Shown here piece by piece: positions 31,669-38,890 of a stretch of DNA of 38,890 bases. The notes under the pieces were generated by a model, which was not told where the DNA came from, ran no database searches, and was given only the letters and a program-made list of their open reading frames with translations. Numbering within the stretch: the first letter of the stretch is position 1; every line of letters begins with the position of its first letter. The stretch is from Azospirillum sp. (lineage in GTDB: Bacteria > Pseudomonadota > Alphaproteobacteria > Azospirillales > Azospirillaceae), in NCBI GenBank assembly GCA_027483805.1, contig JAIXTS010000280.1, forward strand, positions 1 to 38,890. The letters run 5' to 3'. The position numbers and the translations under genes are program-made.

Positions 31669-32105
31669 ACATGGGCCACGACGCTCCTTTCCTCGGACGG
31701 GGCTGGACCTTCCCGCCCGTCTTCAATGCCGCCGATGCCAGCCTGAGCATGGTGGCCGGCGTCGAGAATATCGCCCAATCCCTGAACCTGCTGCTGGCCA
31801 CCCTTCAGGGCAGCCGCGCCCTGCTGCCCGATTTCGGCAGCAACCTGAACCAGTTTGTGTTCCGGCGCAGCGATGCCCAGACACTGGAGGAACTGGCCGA
31901 GGCGGCACGTTTCATTCTGTTGCACGGCGAGCCCCGCATCGTTGTGGAGGATGTGAGATCACAGGCCAGCGCCGATGGCAGCCTGATGCAGCTGGTGATC
32001 GCCTACCGCGTGACCCAGACCAATACCCGGCACAACCATGTCTATCCGTTCGCATCCTTGGAAGGGTCCAATCTGGCGCCGCCGCCCAAGGCCGGGATTG
32101 TCTGA
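31665..32105 (+). CDS. Baseplate gp25-like protein (Pvc9)
   Basis: A 146-residue GPW/gp25-family protein that nucleates the sheath at the baseplate. Motifs include LGRGWTFPPVFNA, VENIAQSLNLLLATLQGSRALLPDFGSNLNQFVF and the late EPRIVVEDVRSQ. The frame is open far upstream, but the ATG at 31665 overlaps the PAAR stop; the ATG at 31671 is nearly as good. The next gene starts 3 bp after its stop. Confidence 0.93.
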   Translation: MNMGHDAPFLGRGWTFPPVFNAADASLSMVAGVENIAQSLNLLLATLQGSRALLPDFGSNLNQFVFRRSDAQTLEELAEAARFILLHGEPRIVVEDVRSQASADGSLMQLVIAYRVTQTNTRHNHVYPFASLEGSNLAPPPKAGIV

Positions 32106-32108
32106 TCC

Positions 32109-35100
32109 ATGACCGCTTCGCCGCTCACACCGCTTCTTGCATCCTTGGACCCGGCCACCGCACCGCTGGACGGCAAGAGCGCGCGTGACCGCCTGGCGTT
32201 TGTTGCCCGCTTTGCCCGGTTGGTGCGGTTCTACACCATCAACAATGACGAACAGGGGACGTGGCAACCCTTCATGCTGAAGGACGCGGCCATTCTGCTG
32301 GCCACTATTGCGGCCACCGACTATAGCGACCTTAACGCACACTATCAGGCCCTGAACGCCCCCCCGCACGGTTCAGACCATCCACGTCCGGCACAGATCC
32401 AGGCAATTTTGCGCCTGTTGCGGCACATGGTCTCGACCCTTGCCCATTGGTTGTCCTGGCTTGAATGGCAACCGGACGATTTTCCCCTGCGCAGTTTCCT
32501 GGCGCGAGAGGTCCAGCAAACCCTGGCCCCTGGCTTGGCAAAGGTCCGCACCCTGCACGATGCACTGGCACAGCAAGACTGGATTGATGCGCCGGACGCC
32601 GCCTGGTTCGCCAACCTGGGGCCTGCTTGGCGGGTGGTGGGACGGGCCGACCCCAGCCTGCATCTGGCCGATGGCCATTCTGAACATGCCCTGAGCCAGG
32701 CAATGGCGGAACTGCGCCACATGTACCTGGATACGCTGAATGTGATCATCCAGACGGTGGATGCCGCCGCCCAGCATTATGAAATCGTCGCCGCCCAGAC
32801 CACGCCCCACCCCGACACGGCCCTGCTGCGTGTGTTTGTCGATTTGATGGGGCATCAGCAGAAGGTGCTAAACAAGATCAGCGGCCGTCATCTGGATTTC
32901 TATTACCGCGATATCCTGCATATGGAGCCCCGCCCGGCACAGCCCGATACGGTGGTGGTCATCGCAACCCCACAGACCGACCAGCCAATCGAGATCATCC
33001 CCGCCGGCACCCGCTTCGCTGCCGGCAAGGATGCGGCCGGCAAGCCCATCTTCTTCGCCAACCCTGAAACAGCGGTGATCAACCAGGGCCGTATCGCCGC
33101 GGGCTTCAGCCTGAAGTCCGACAGGGGCAGCGCTGATTTCAATCCGGGCATCCATGCCGCCGCCCTGGCCGATCTGACGATGATCCAGCGTGATACGTCC
33201 GGCCACCCGATCGATCAATTGCTGTTCGCCCGCCCTGATCCCCGACCACAGGGCCTGGGTTTTTCGCTCGCCAGTCCCATGCTGCTGATGGAATCCGGCG
33301 CACGGTCGATCATTCTGACCCTGGAACTGAATGGCAACGCTGTTGAACCACCGGTGAACTGGGAGGGGGGGTGGCGCAGCTGGATGACCACGGCCAAGGG
33401 CTGGTTCGAAGCCGGGGCCTATGCTTTCCCGCCGCATTATACCGCCCCTGCCGATGGCAAACCCGGCCTTCTGGTGCTGGAATGGATGTTGCCAGCCGAG
33501 GCGCCAGCACTACAGGCGGCCGCCAAGCCGCTGGACGGCCAGGATACCCCCTGGCCACAAATCAAGATGGCGCTGCCTCCCCTGGCCAGCGCCCATCCCT
33601 GGCCGCGGATCGGCGCCATCAACCTGGAGGTCAAGGCACGCGACGTCACCAATCTGACCTTGTGGAGCACGCAAGCACCCCTGTCGCCTGCCGCCCCCTA
33701 TCCGCTGGGTCCGATGCCACAGATCGGCAGCCGCTTCCTGATCGGCAGCCGGGAAATGTTCGCCAAGCCGATCAGCCGGATCACACTGACCCTGGATTGG
33801 GCCGCGATGCCAGCCGATCTGGGGAGCTGGTACCAGGAGTATAACGCCTGGCAGGCGGCCCAGCGCCCCGATCTCCCGGCCATCCGGAACGATACGGTCC
33901 GCGGCCGCTGGCATTGGCGGGAGCCCGATGGCTGGAAATCCGCCATCCTCACCCCGCCGGCGGGATCGCCACCGGATACTCTTTTTCAAGGCAATGGCCG
34001 CAGCGTCTTCTCCTTCCAGCTACCAGACCAGCGGCCCTTGCCCTGGCTGGCGAAGGCGATCAGTCTTACCGATCCATCCACGGCCCTGGGTGGCTATCTG
34101 GCCTTTACGCTGGAACAGCCAATTCAGGCCTTCGGTCACCAGATTTACCCACAGGTCCTGATCTGGACCAGTCAGCAACAGGCACAATCCCTGATCCAGT
34201 CGGCACAGGGCACCACCGGAGTGGCGGCGCCCCCAGGTACCCCAAACCCGCCCTTCACACCAACCTTGAAGGCGGCCAGTATCGACTACAGCGCCCAATG
34301 CCGGCTGGTGCCGGGCGCGGATGCAGGCGTCACCGATCCAGCCTGCCCCCTGGAATGGCGACATTACGGTCCGTGGCATACCTGGCTGGCGTGGCGTAGT
34401 GGCGGACCGTTGCCACGGCATGCGCCCCTGGCCCCCGGTTTGGCGGAGGCGGGCCTGACGCTGGTTCCACGGATCGCAGCGGAAGGCTGTCTGATGCTGG
34501 CGGTCGCGGATTTACCGGCGCCCTGCACTTTGCGCCTGTTTGCGGCCGTCACGGATGACGGCGATGCCACCGGCTTTGAGGTATGGCGCTATGGTCGGTC
34601 GGGCTGGATACCGGTTGAGATCTGGCACGATGATACCGCCGGCCTTTCGGCATCAGGCATTATGGAACTATCCCTGCCCGATCCGCCAGACGCCCTTCCG
34701 CTATCGCCCGTGCTGGCTGAATGTGCCTGGCTGGCCGTTACACCGAAGGGGGCTTGGCGCTCCCTCTCCGTCGCACTTCTGTCACCGCAGCCGATTCTGC
34801 TGACGCGTCAGGATGTGGCCGCCGACGCGCCCGCAGTGCCCGCCATTGCCCCCGGCACCATCAACAAGCCGCCCAACCCCACCCTGGCCGCCATACGCCA
34901 ACCGTTGGGGTCGCATGGAGGACGGGGCGCGGAAACGGTCGAGGGGTTCGCGGGCACCAATAACTTCCACCGCCGGGTCGCGCTGCGCCTTGCCCACAAA
35001 GGTCGCGCCCTGGCCGCACGCGATTATGTGCTGCTGGCGCATGAATTCATGCCGGACCTGTTCCATGCAGAGATGCTGCCCAGCGCCGGTCCGGCACGGG

Positions 35101-35597
35101 GCGAGGTCCGGTTGGGTGTGGTACCGCGCATGGCCAACCCATCGGTCACAGGCGCTTTTCGCCCGCGTATCAGTCCCGGCGCTCGTGTCGCTCTCGCAGC
35201 GCAGCTGCAGGCTTGCAGCGCTGACACGGCGACCATCTCCGTCCACAATATGGCCGCAAGCGAGGTGGAACTGTCGGCCAGCCTGATCGTCTCGCAAGAG
35301 GCGTTGGCCGCCTGGCCATCGTTGCGGAAGAACTGGAACCTGGCTCTGCGCCTTTACCTCTCTCCATGGATCAACAGCGATCAGCCCCGTTACGACCTGC
35401 GTCTCGGTCTTGGGCGGGCGGATATTCTGCGCCGTATCGCGTTATTCCCCGGTGTCTTTGCGATTGAAGACCTGGGCGTCACCCTGACAGGCCCCGATGG
35501 CACCAGAAAGGATTGCCACGACGATCGTATCGTGGCGCCGCCCGGCCATCTCTGGGTCTCCGCCAACGAACACCAACTGACTGTGGCGGCGGGGTGA
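32109..35597 (+). CDS. Large gpJ-like baseplate wedge protein (Pvc11)
   Basis: A 1162-residue baseplate component of the 'putative baseplate assembly' family that forms the wedges around the spike. Recognisable regions are the N-terminal RDRLAFVARFARLVRFYTINN, the central LLRVFVDLMGHQQKVLNKISGRHLDFYYRDILHM and DTVVVIATPQTDQPIEIIPAGTRFAAGKDAAGKPIFF (typical of gpJ-like domains). It lies between gp25 and Cis12 genes, the standard eCIS order, with a 3-bp gap after the gp25 stop and a 2-bp gap to the next ATG. It has no signal peptide. Confidence 0.9.
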   Translation: MTASPLTPLLASLDPATAPLDGKSARDRLAFVARFARLVRFYTINNDEQGTWQPFMLKDAAILLATIAATDYSDLNAHYQALNAPPHGSDHPRPAQIQAILRLLRHMVSTLAHWLSWLEWQPDDFPLRSFLAREVQQTLAPGLAKVRTLHDALAQQDWIDAPDAAWFANLGPAWRVVGRADPSLHLADGHSEHALSQAMAELRHMYLDTLNVIIQTVDAAAQHYEIVAAQTTPHPDTALLRVFVDLMGHQQKVLNKISGRHLDFYYRDILHMEPRPAQPDTVVVIATPQTDQPIEIIPAGTRFAAGKDAAGKPIFFANPETAVINQGRIAAGFSLKSDRGSADFNPGIHAAALADLTMIQRDTSGHPIDQLLFARPDPRPQGLGFSLASPMLLMESGARSIILTLELNGNAVEPPVNWEGGWRSWMTTAKGWFEAGAYAFPPHYTAPADGKPGLLVLEWMLPAEAPALQAAAKPLDGQDTPWPQIKMALPPLASAHPWPRIGAINLEVKARDVTNLTLWSTQAPLSPAAPYPLGPMPQIGSRFLIGSREMFAKPISRITLTLDWAAMPADLGSWYQEYNAWQAAQRPDLPAIRNDTVRGRWHWREPDGWKSAILTPPAGSPPDTLFQGNGRSVFSFQLPDQRPLPWLAKAISLTDPSTALGGYLAFTLEQPIQAFGHQIYPQVLIWTSQQQAQSLIQSAQGTTGVAAPPGTPNPPFTPTLKAASIDYSAQCRLVPGADAGVTDPACPLEWRHYGPWHTWLAWRSGGPLPRHAPLAPGLAEAGLTLVPRIAAEGCLMLAVADLPAPCTLRLFAAVTDDGDATGFEVWRYGRSGWIPVEIWHDDTAGLSASGIMELSLPDPPDALPLSPVLAECAWLAVTPKGAWRSLSVALLSPQPILLTRQDVAADAPAVPAIAPGTINKPPNPTLAAIRQPLGSHGGRGAETVEGFAGTNNFHRRVALRLAHKGRALAARDYVLLAHEFMPDLFHAEMLPSAGPARGEVRLGVVPRMANPSVTGAFRPRISPGARVALAAQLQACSADTATISVHNMAASEVELSASLIVSQEALAAWPSLRKNWNLALRLYLSPWINSDQPRYDLRLGLGRADILRRIALFPGVFAIEDLGVTLTGPDGTRKDCHDDRIVAPPGHLWVSANEHQLTVAAG

Positions 35598-35599
35598 CC

Positions 35600-38221
35600 A
35601 TGGGCGATTTCGTCATTCTCAACAAGCCACCCGATGCCGCCGAAAACCCTTACTGGCTGAAATCGCAGGGTATCCAGGCGCTGCAGCATTTGGTTGGCGA
35701 TGTATGGAGCCTTTACAACGATGTCGATCCCGGCGTTACCTTGCTGGAGCATCTTTGCTGGGCCCTGTCGGAGGTCGCCTACTGTGCGGGATTTCCGCTT
35801 GAGGACCTGCTGACCGGCGCCAATGGCGAATTGGTCGTTCCCGACCAGTTTCCTGACCAGACCGATATCCTGTCCCATCAACCGGTCAGTACCGACGATT
35901 ATGGCAAGGGGTTGCTCGACAGGTTGAAGGGCTTGCGGGCCATGCAGATCCTGTCCGAACGGGATATGAACGGGCACCCGACCGGACGGCAAATCTGCTA
36001 TCTGGCGCCACAGCCGCAACTGGACGACACGGCCAACGGCCAACTGGCGCAATCGGCCTGGCATTATCTGCGGGCATGGCGGCTGCCCGGCCACGATGTT
36101 TTGCCGCCCCGCTGGCTCAGCCAGCGTTCACTTTCGATAAGTGCGACCATTCTTCTGACAGATGCCCGCCTGGCCGATGAGGTGGCCGATGCCTGCTCGC
36201 TGGCGCTGGACCGCATGGTGGCACCGATCCCACAACGGGGCGGCTACCAGAACTGGCGAGATCAAGGGCTGGATGGGGCTGCGATCATCAATGGGCCGCG
36301 TCTGCAACGCGGTTGGATGCCGGGCATGCTGCCACCCCTGCCGGATGCTGTCCGGATCAGCACACTGGCTGGCCTGCTGGCTGGTGTGCCAGGCGTCCAG
36401 GCCGTGCTGTCCCTGCGACTGATGGCCGACGGGACCGAGGTGAAACACCTGGCCCTGGCGGAGCACGAGATTATTGCCTGGGTCCTTGATCTGGAATTCT
36501 GGGCAGACAACCGCCGTTGCCTGCATTACCGGGGACCATCGCGGTCGGCCGGTGTCGCCGGCATGAAGTCGGCCCATGCCGCCAAGGGAATCGCTGCGGG
36601 CATTGATCTGTCGGCACCGGTGCCGAAGGGACATTTCCGCAATCTGGCGGAATACCACCCGGTCCAGATGACCCTGCCGCCCAACTGGGGCCTGACGGGC
36701 CGGGAAGTGGAACGCACCGGGCTTCAGCAGGCGCATGCGCGCCAGCTTCAAGGCTATCTGATGCCGTTCGAGCAGCTGCTGACCAACCAGTTCGCGCAAC
36801 TGGCCAATCTGGGCCTTTTATTTTCCCCCCGGCGTCCGCCGCCCCTGGATCGTGGCGACCGTCCCGACGATGTGCCCTGGCAGCCCCTGGCGCGGACCAG
36901 CTTCAGCCAACCCCTGTACCAGATACCGGACATCCAGGACCTGGTGGCAGGCCAGGATATCTTCGATGATTGGCTGGGGGAGCCGCGGCCGGAGGACAGT
37001 TGGCAGCAGGTGCAGCGTTTCTCCCACAATGCCTATCGCCATACCCTGGCCACCCAGACAGAGGGTGAGCAGGAGGCGGTGGTCAACCGCGTCGCCATGC
37101 TGCGCCATCTCCTGGCCCGCCATGGGGAGGATGCAGGCGACCATGATCCCATGATCCTGGCCTTCCAATGGTATGGAAGCCGCGAACGGACCCTGATGAT
37201 CGTCCATGCGCTCTGGCTGCAAAATATCAGCTTCCTGTCCTATGCACGCTGCTGCGCGGCCCGGTATCCAGCGCCCGCCCTGCTGCTGCCCGGCGATCCG
37301 GGGATACCGGAGGAGGATGAGCGTTTCCGCGCGCGGCTGGCACCGCAGACAGGCTTCGCCGGTAAGGCCAACGACACGCCCTGGTGGCGGCGGCTGCGCG
37401 CCTGGCCCGATTTCAACGGCCGCCCTGATCTGGCGCGGATCGAGGCCTTGGCGGGACTCGATGAAAAGTCGCTGGAAGGGATCAGCAGCTTCGAATTGAA
37501 ACTGGGGCTGATCTTGGATCTTCCCACCTATCTGGGAACCCTGGCCGCCGCGCTTTCACGGGCGCTTTATGCACCCGGCGCGCGCCAATGGCTGGGCAGC
37601 GGCAGCCATCCCGGCATGCGGTTCGAAGTGCCCGACAGTGATCTTTTCCTGTTCGCCACCCATAACGGCGTCTTTTTGTACGAAGGCCGCCAGCAAGGCG
37701 CCCCCGAACCGGACAGTGCCCTGCTTTATATCCGGTGGGATGTGCCGGGCCACCGCTCCGGTTGGCCCGATGCCTGGCATATGGCGGGCAGTGGCGGTTT
37801 TGCGGCCCCCGTGGGTACGGAAAGCGACGAACGGTTCCTCACCTGCCACGCCCATGTTCTGCAATTGCTGTGGCTGGCCACGCAGCGTAGGGGTGTCCTG
37901 CTGCTGGAGCCGGTGCTGCTGGTCCCCGATGGCCAGATGCCGGACGCGGCCAAACGTCTGGCCGCCTGCCTGTTCTGGCCAGACTGGGTACCGCATCTGG
38001 CCCGCCATTTGCCAACCTTCATCGAAACCATGCGGCAGCGCCATTGGCCGTCGCATGTGGTTCTGGATGCGCGCGGACTGCCATTTGACCGTATGGCACC
38101 CCTGATCCCGGCCTTTGTGGACTGGCAAAATCTCTATGGACAGGCCGATGCAAATCCTTCCGTCCTGAACAGGCTTGCGAACATCCTGGCATCACACCTG
38201 GCCGCGGCGAGGTCTCCATGA
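35600..38221 (+). CDS. Pvc12/Cis12-like baseplate protein
   Basis: An 873-residue protein taking the place of Pvc12/Afp12, the second large wedge protein. The N-terminus DPGVTLLEHLCWALSEVAYCAGFPLEDLL is the typical opening of this family (baseplate J-like), followed by QTDILSHQPVSTDDYGKGLLDRL. The open frame reaches back to 35513, inside the preceding gene, but the ATG at 35600 lies 2 bp after the previous stop and starts the conserved part. It overlaps the tape-measure gene as ATGA. The C-terminal half has little that was recognised. Confidence 0.85.
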   Translation: MGDFVILNKPPDAAENPYWLKSQGIQALQHLVGDVWSLYNDVDPGVTLLEHLCWALSEVAYCAGFPLEDLLTGANGELVVPDQFPDQTDILSHQPVSTDDYGKGLLDRLKGLRAMQILSERDMNGHPTGRQICYLAPQPQLDDTANGQLAQSAWHYLRAWRLPGHDVLPPRWLSQRSLSISATILLTDARLADEVADACSLALDRMVAPIPQRGGYQNWRDQGLDGAAIINGPRLQRGWMPGMLPPLPDAVRISTLAGLLAGVPGVQAVLSLRLMADGTEVKHLALAEHEIIAWVLDLEFWADNRRCLHYRGPSRSAGVAGMKSAHAAKGIAAGIDLSAPVPKGHFRNLAEYHPVQMTLPPNWGLTGREVERTGLQQAHARQLQGYLMPFEQLLTNQFAQLANLGLLFSPRRPPPLDRGDRPDDVPWQPLARTSFSQPLYQIPDIQDLVAGQDIFDDWLGEPRPEDSWQQVQRFSHNAYRHTLATQTEGEQEAVVNRVAMLRHLLARHGEDAGDHDPMILAFQWYGSRERTLMIVHALWLQNISFLSYARCCAARYPAPALLLPGDPGIPEEDERFRARLAPQTGFAGKANDTPWWRRLRAWPDFNGRPDLARIEALAGLDEKSLEGISSFELKLGLILDLPTYLGTLAAALSRALYAPGARQWLGSGSHPGMRFEVPDSDLFLFATHNGVFLYEGRQQGAPEPDSALLYIRWDVPGHRSGWPDAWHMAGSGGFAAPVGTESDERFLTCHAHVLQLLWLATQRRGVLLLEPVLLVPDGQMPDAAKRLAACLFWPDWVPHLARHLPTFIETMRQRHWPSHVVLDARGLPFDRMAPLIPAFVDWQNLYGQADANPSVLNRLANILASHLAAARSP

Positions 38222-38890
38222 TCCCCGCAGCATCTTCACCGACCCATCTTGTGGCACGCCTTGTCTGGGAAACTGCTTATGACAGGCCGCCAAACGTTAA
38301 GGAGCAGCAAGACTGGCTTTCGGACTTCTCACACGAATTGCTGCCGGATCTGCTGGGTGAGGTTTTTGACCGCTGCTGTCCGCCCGGCCAAACCTGGCGC
38401 TGTGACCGGCTGGAGGTTGATCTCGGCACGATCCAGATGTCGCGGGCCGACCATGAACTTCCGCAAAGGCTTGCGCGCGAGTTGGCCAGCGCCCTGTGGC
38501 GACGGTTCGGCACCATCACCGATGCATCAATGGCGTCCACCCTGGCCGCCAGGTCGGCGACCGGAATGGGACATGACAATCCAATCGGCGCGGACGTCAA
38601 CGGGCAGGCCGATGACATCACCTTGCCCTTGCTGGAACATCTTCTGCTGCACGGTACTTTACCCTGGTGGCAGAAACAGCCGGCACCGTTCCTCTCGTTA
38701 TGGACCGTCGCGCTGGAACTGCATGCACAGGCATTGCTGACCTTGCTGCGCCGCACGGCGGTACAAGAAAATGTCCGTATCCGGCTGGTTTGGCTGCTGG
38801 GACAGACAAGACTGCCGGCCCTGGTCAAGCTGGCCGATCCAACCCACGCCGATGCGCTGGTGCAATGGGTTAGCGATCTGGTTGACCGCC
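38218..38890 (+). CDS. eCIS tape-measure protein (CIS_TMP, Pvc14-like), 5' part
   Basis: The first 224 codons of a protein cut by the window edge. CRCDRL-type spacing ends in LEVDLG (65-70), and the signature L-L-H-G-T-L-P-W-W is at 143-151. Both are hallmarks of the contractile-injection-system tape-measure family, which sets particle length. It starts at an ATG overlapping the previous stop, so the operon clearly continues to the right. The protein's full length, and hence the particle length, cannot be judged here. Confidence 0.85.
   Translation, partial: MIPAASSPTHLVARLVWETAYDRPPNVKEQQDWLSDFSHELLPDLLGEVFDRCCPPGQTWRCDRLEVDLGTIQMSRADHELPQRLARELASALWRRFGTITDASMASTLAARSATGMGHDNPIGADVNGQADDITLPLLEHLLLHGTLPWWQKQPAPFLSLWTVALELHAQALLTLLRRTAVQENVRIRLVWLLGQTRLPALVKLADPTHADALVQWVSDLVDR

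Noticed and set aside
24702-38890. The cluster as a prophage, R-type pyocin or T6SS
   Set aside because: No capsid, terminase, lysis, integrase, TssB/TssC pair or membrane-complex gene is seen, whereas DUF4255, DUF5908 and the CIS-type tape measure are eCIS markers.
1-38890. CRISPR arrays, rRNA, tRNA or riboswitches
   Set aside because: No regularly spaced repeats, tRNA-like cloverleaf or conserved RNA motif was noticed when reading the intergenic regions. A covariance-model search would be needed to exclude small RNAs.

Overview
The window is a high-GC stretch with dense gene packing, and it looks like the chromosome of an alphaproteobacterium from the group rich in TonB-dependent receptors and glycoside hydrolases. 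Caulobacter- or Azospirillaceae-like genera such as Niveispirillum would fit, but that placement is inferred from gene content only. No rRNA, tRNA or CRISPR array was seen.

Region 1 (1-10273) is a carbohydrate/TonB locus. It holds a LacI regulator, two tandem flavin-dependent tryptophan-halogenase-like genes and a large Xanthomonas/Caulobacter-type TonB-dependent receptor on the minus strand, and a divergent secreted GH3 glycosidase. The 670-bp divergent region has two promoter-like elements, each with a related CG-centred palindrome just upstream of its -35. A scar follows (10274-11153): an IS3-family transposase remnant fused in frame to the C-terminal part of a carboxylesterase.

Region 2 (11154-17776) looks like a sucrose-use locus comparable to the Xanthomonas sux genes. 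It has a LacI regulator, a ROK fructokinase, an amylosucrase-type GH13 and a TonB receptor whose promoter overlaps a LacI-type operator, with a second related site 142 bp upstream. No inner-membrane sucrose transporter is in the window. In both TonB loci a strong intrinsic terminator sits directly after the receptor and before the downstream enzyme genes.

Region 3 (17777-24434) holds a pair of predicted haem lipoproteins (catalase-like; di-haem RoxA/MauG/cytochrome-c-peroxidase-like), a truncated GH43 gene, and a three-gene operon of an isochorismatase-type amidohydrolase with two PuuE-like polysaccharide-deacetylase-fold hydrolases, closed by a 17-bp perfect hairpin.

Region 4 (24435-38890, running off the right edge) is an extracellular contractile injection system (eCIS, PVC/Afp/MAC-like). 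In order it encodes a DUF4255 cap/terminator protein, an unrecognised protein, one sheath, two tube proteins, a 56-residue DUF5908 protein, a LysM baseplate protein, a VgrG/gp5-gp27-like spike, a PAAR tip, a gp25 protein, a gpJ-like protein, a Cis12-like protein and the start of the tape-measure protein. The ATPase, fibre and cargo genes are not in view and probably lie to the right. A strong promoter with a 13-bp palindrome at its predicted start site precedes the cluster. This is the most striking system in the window.
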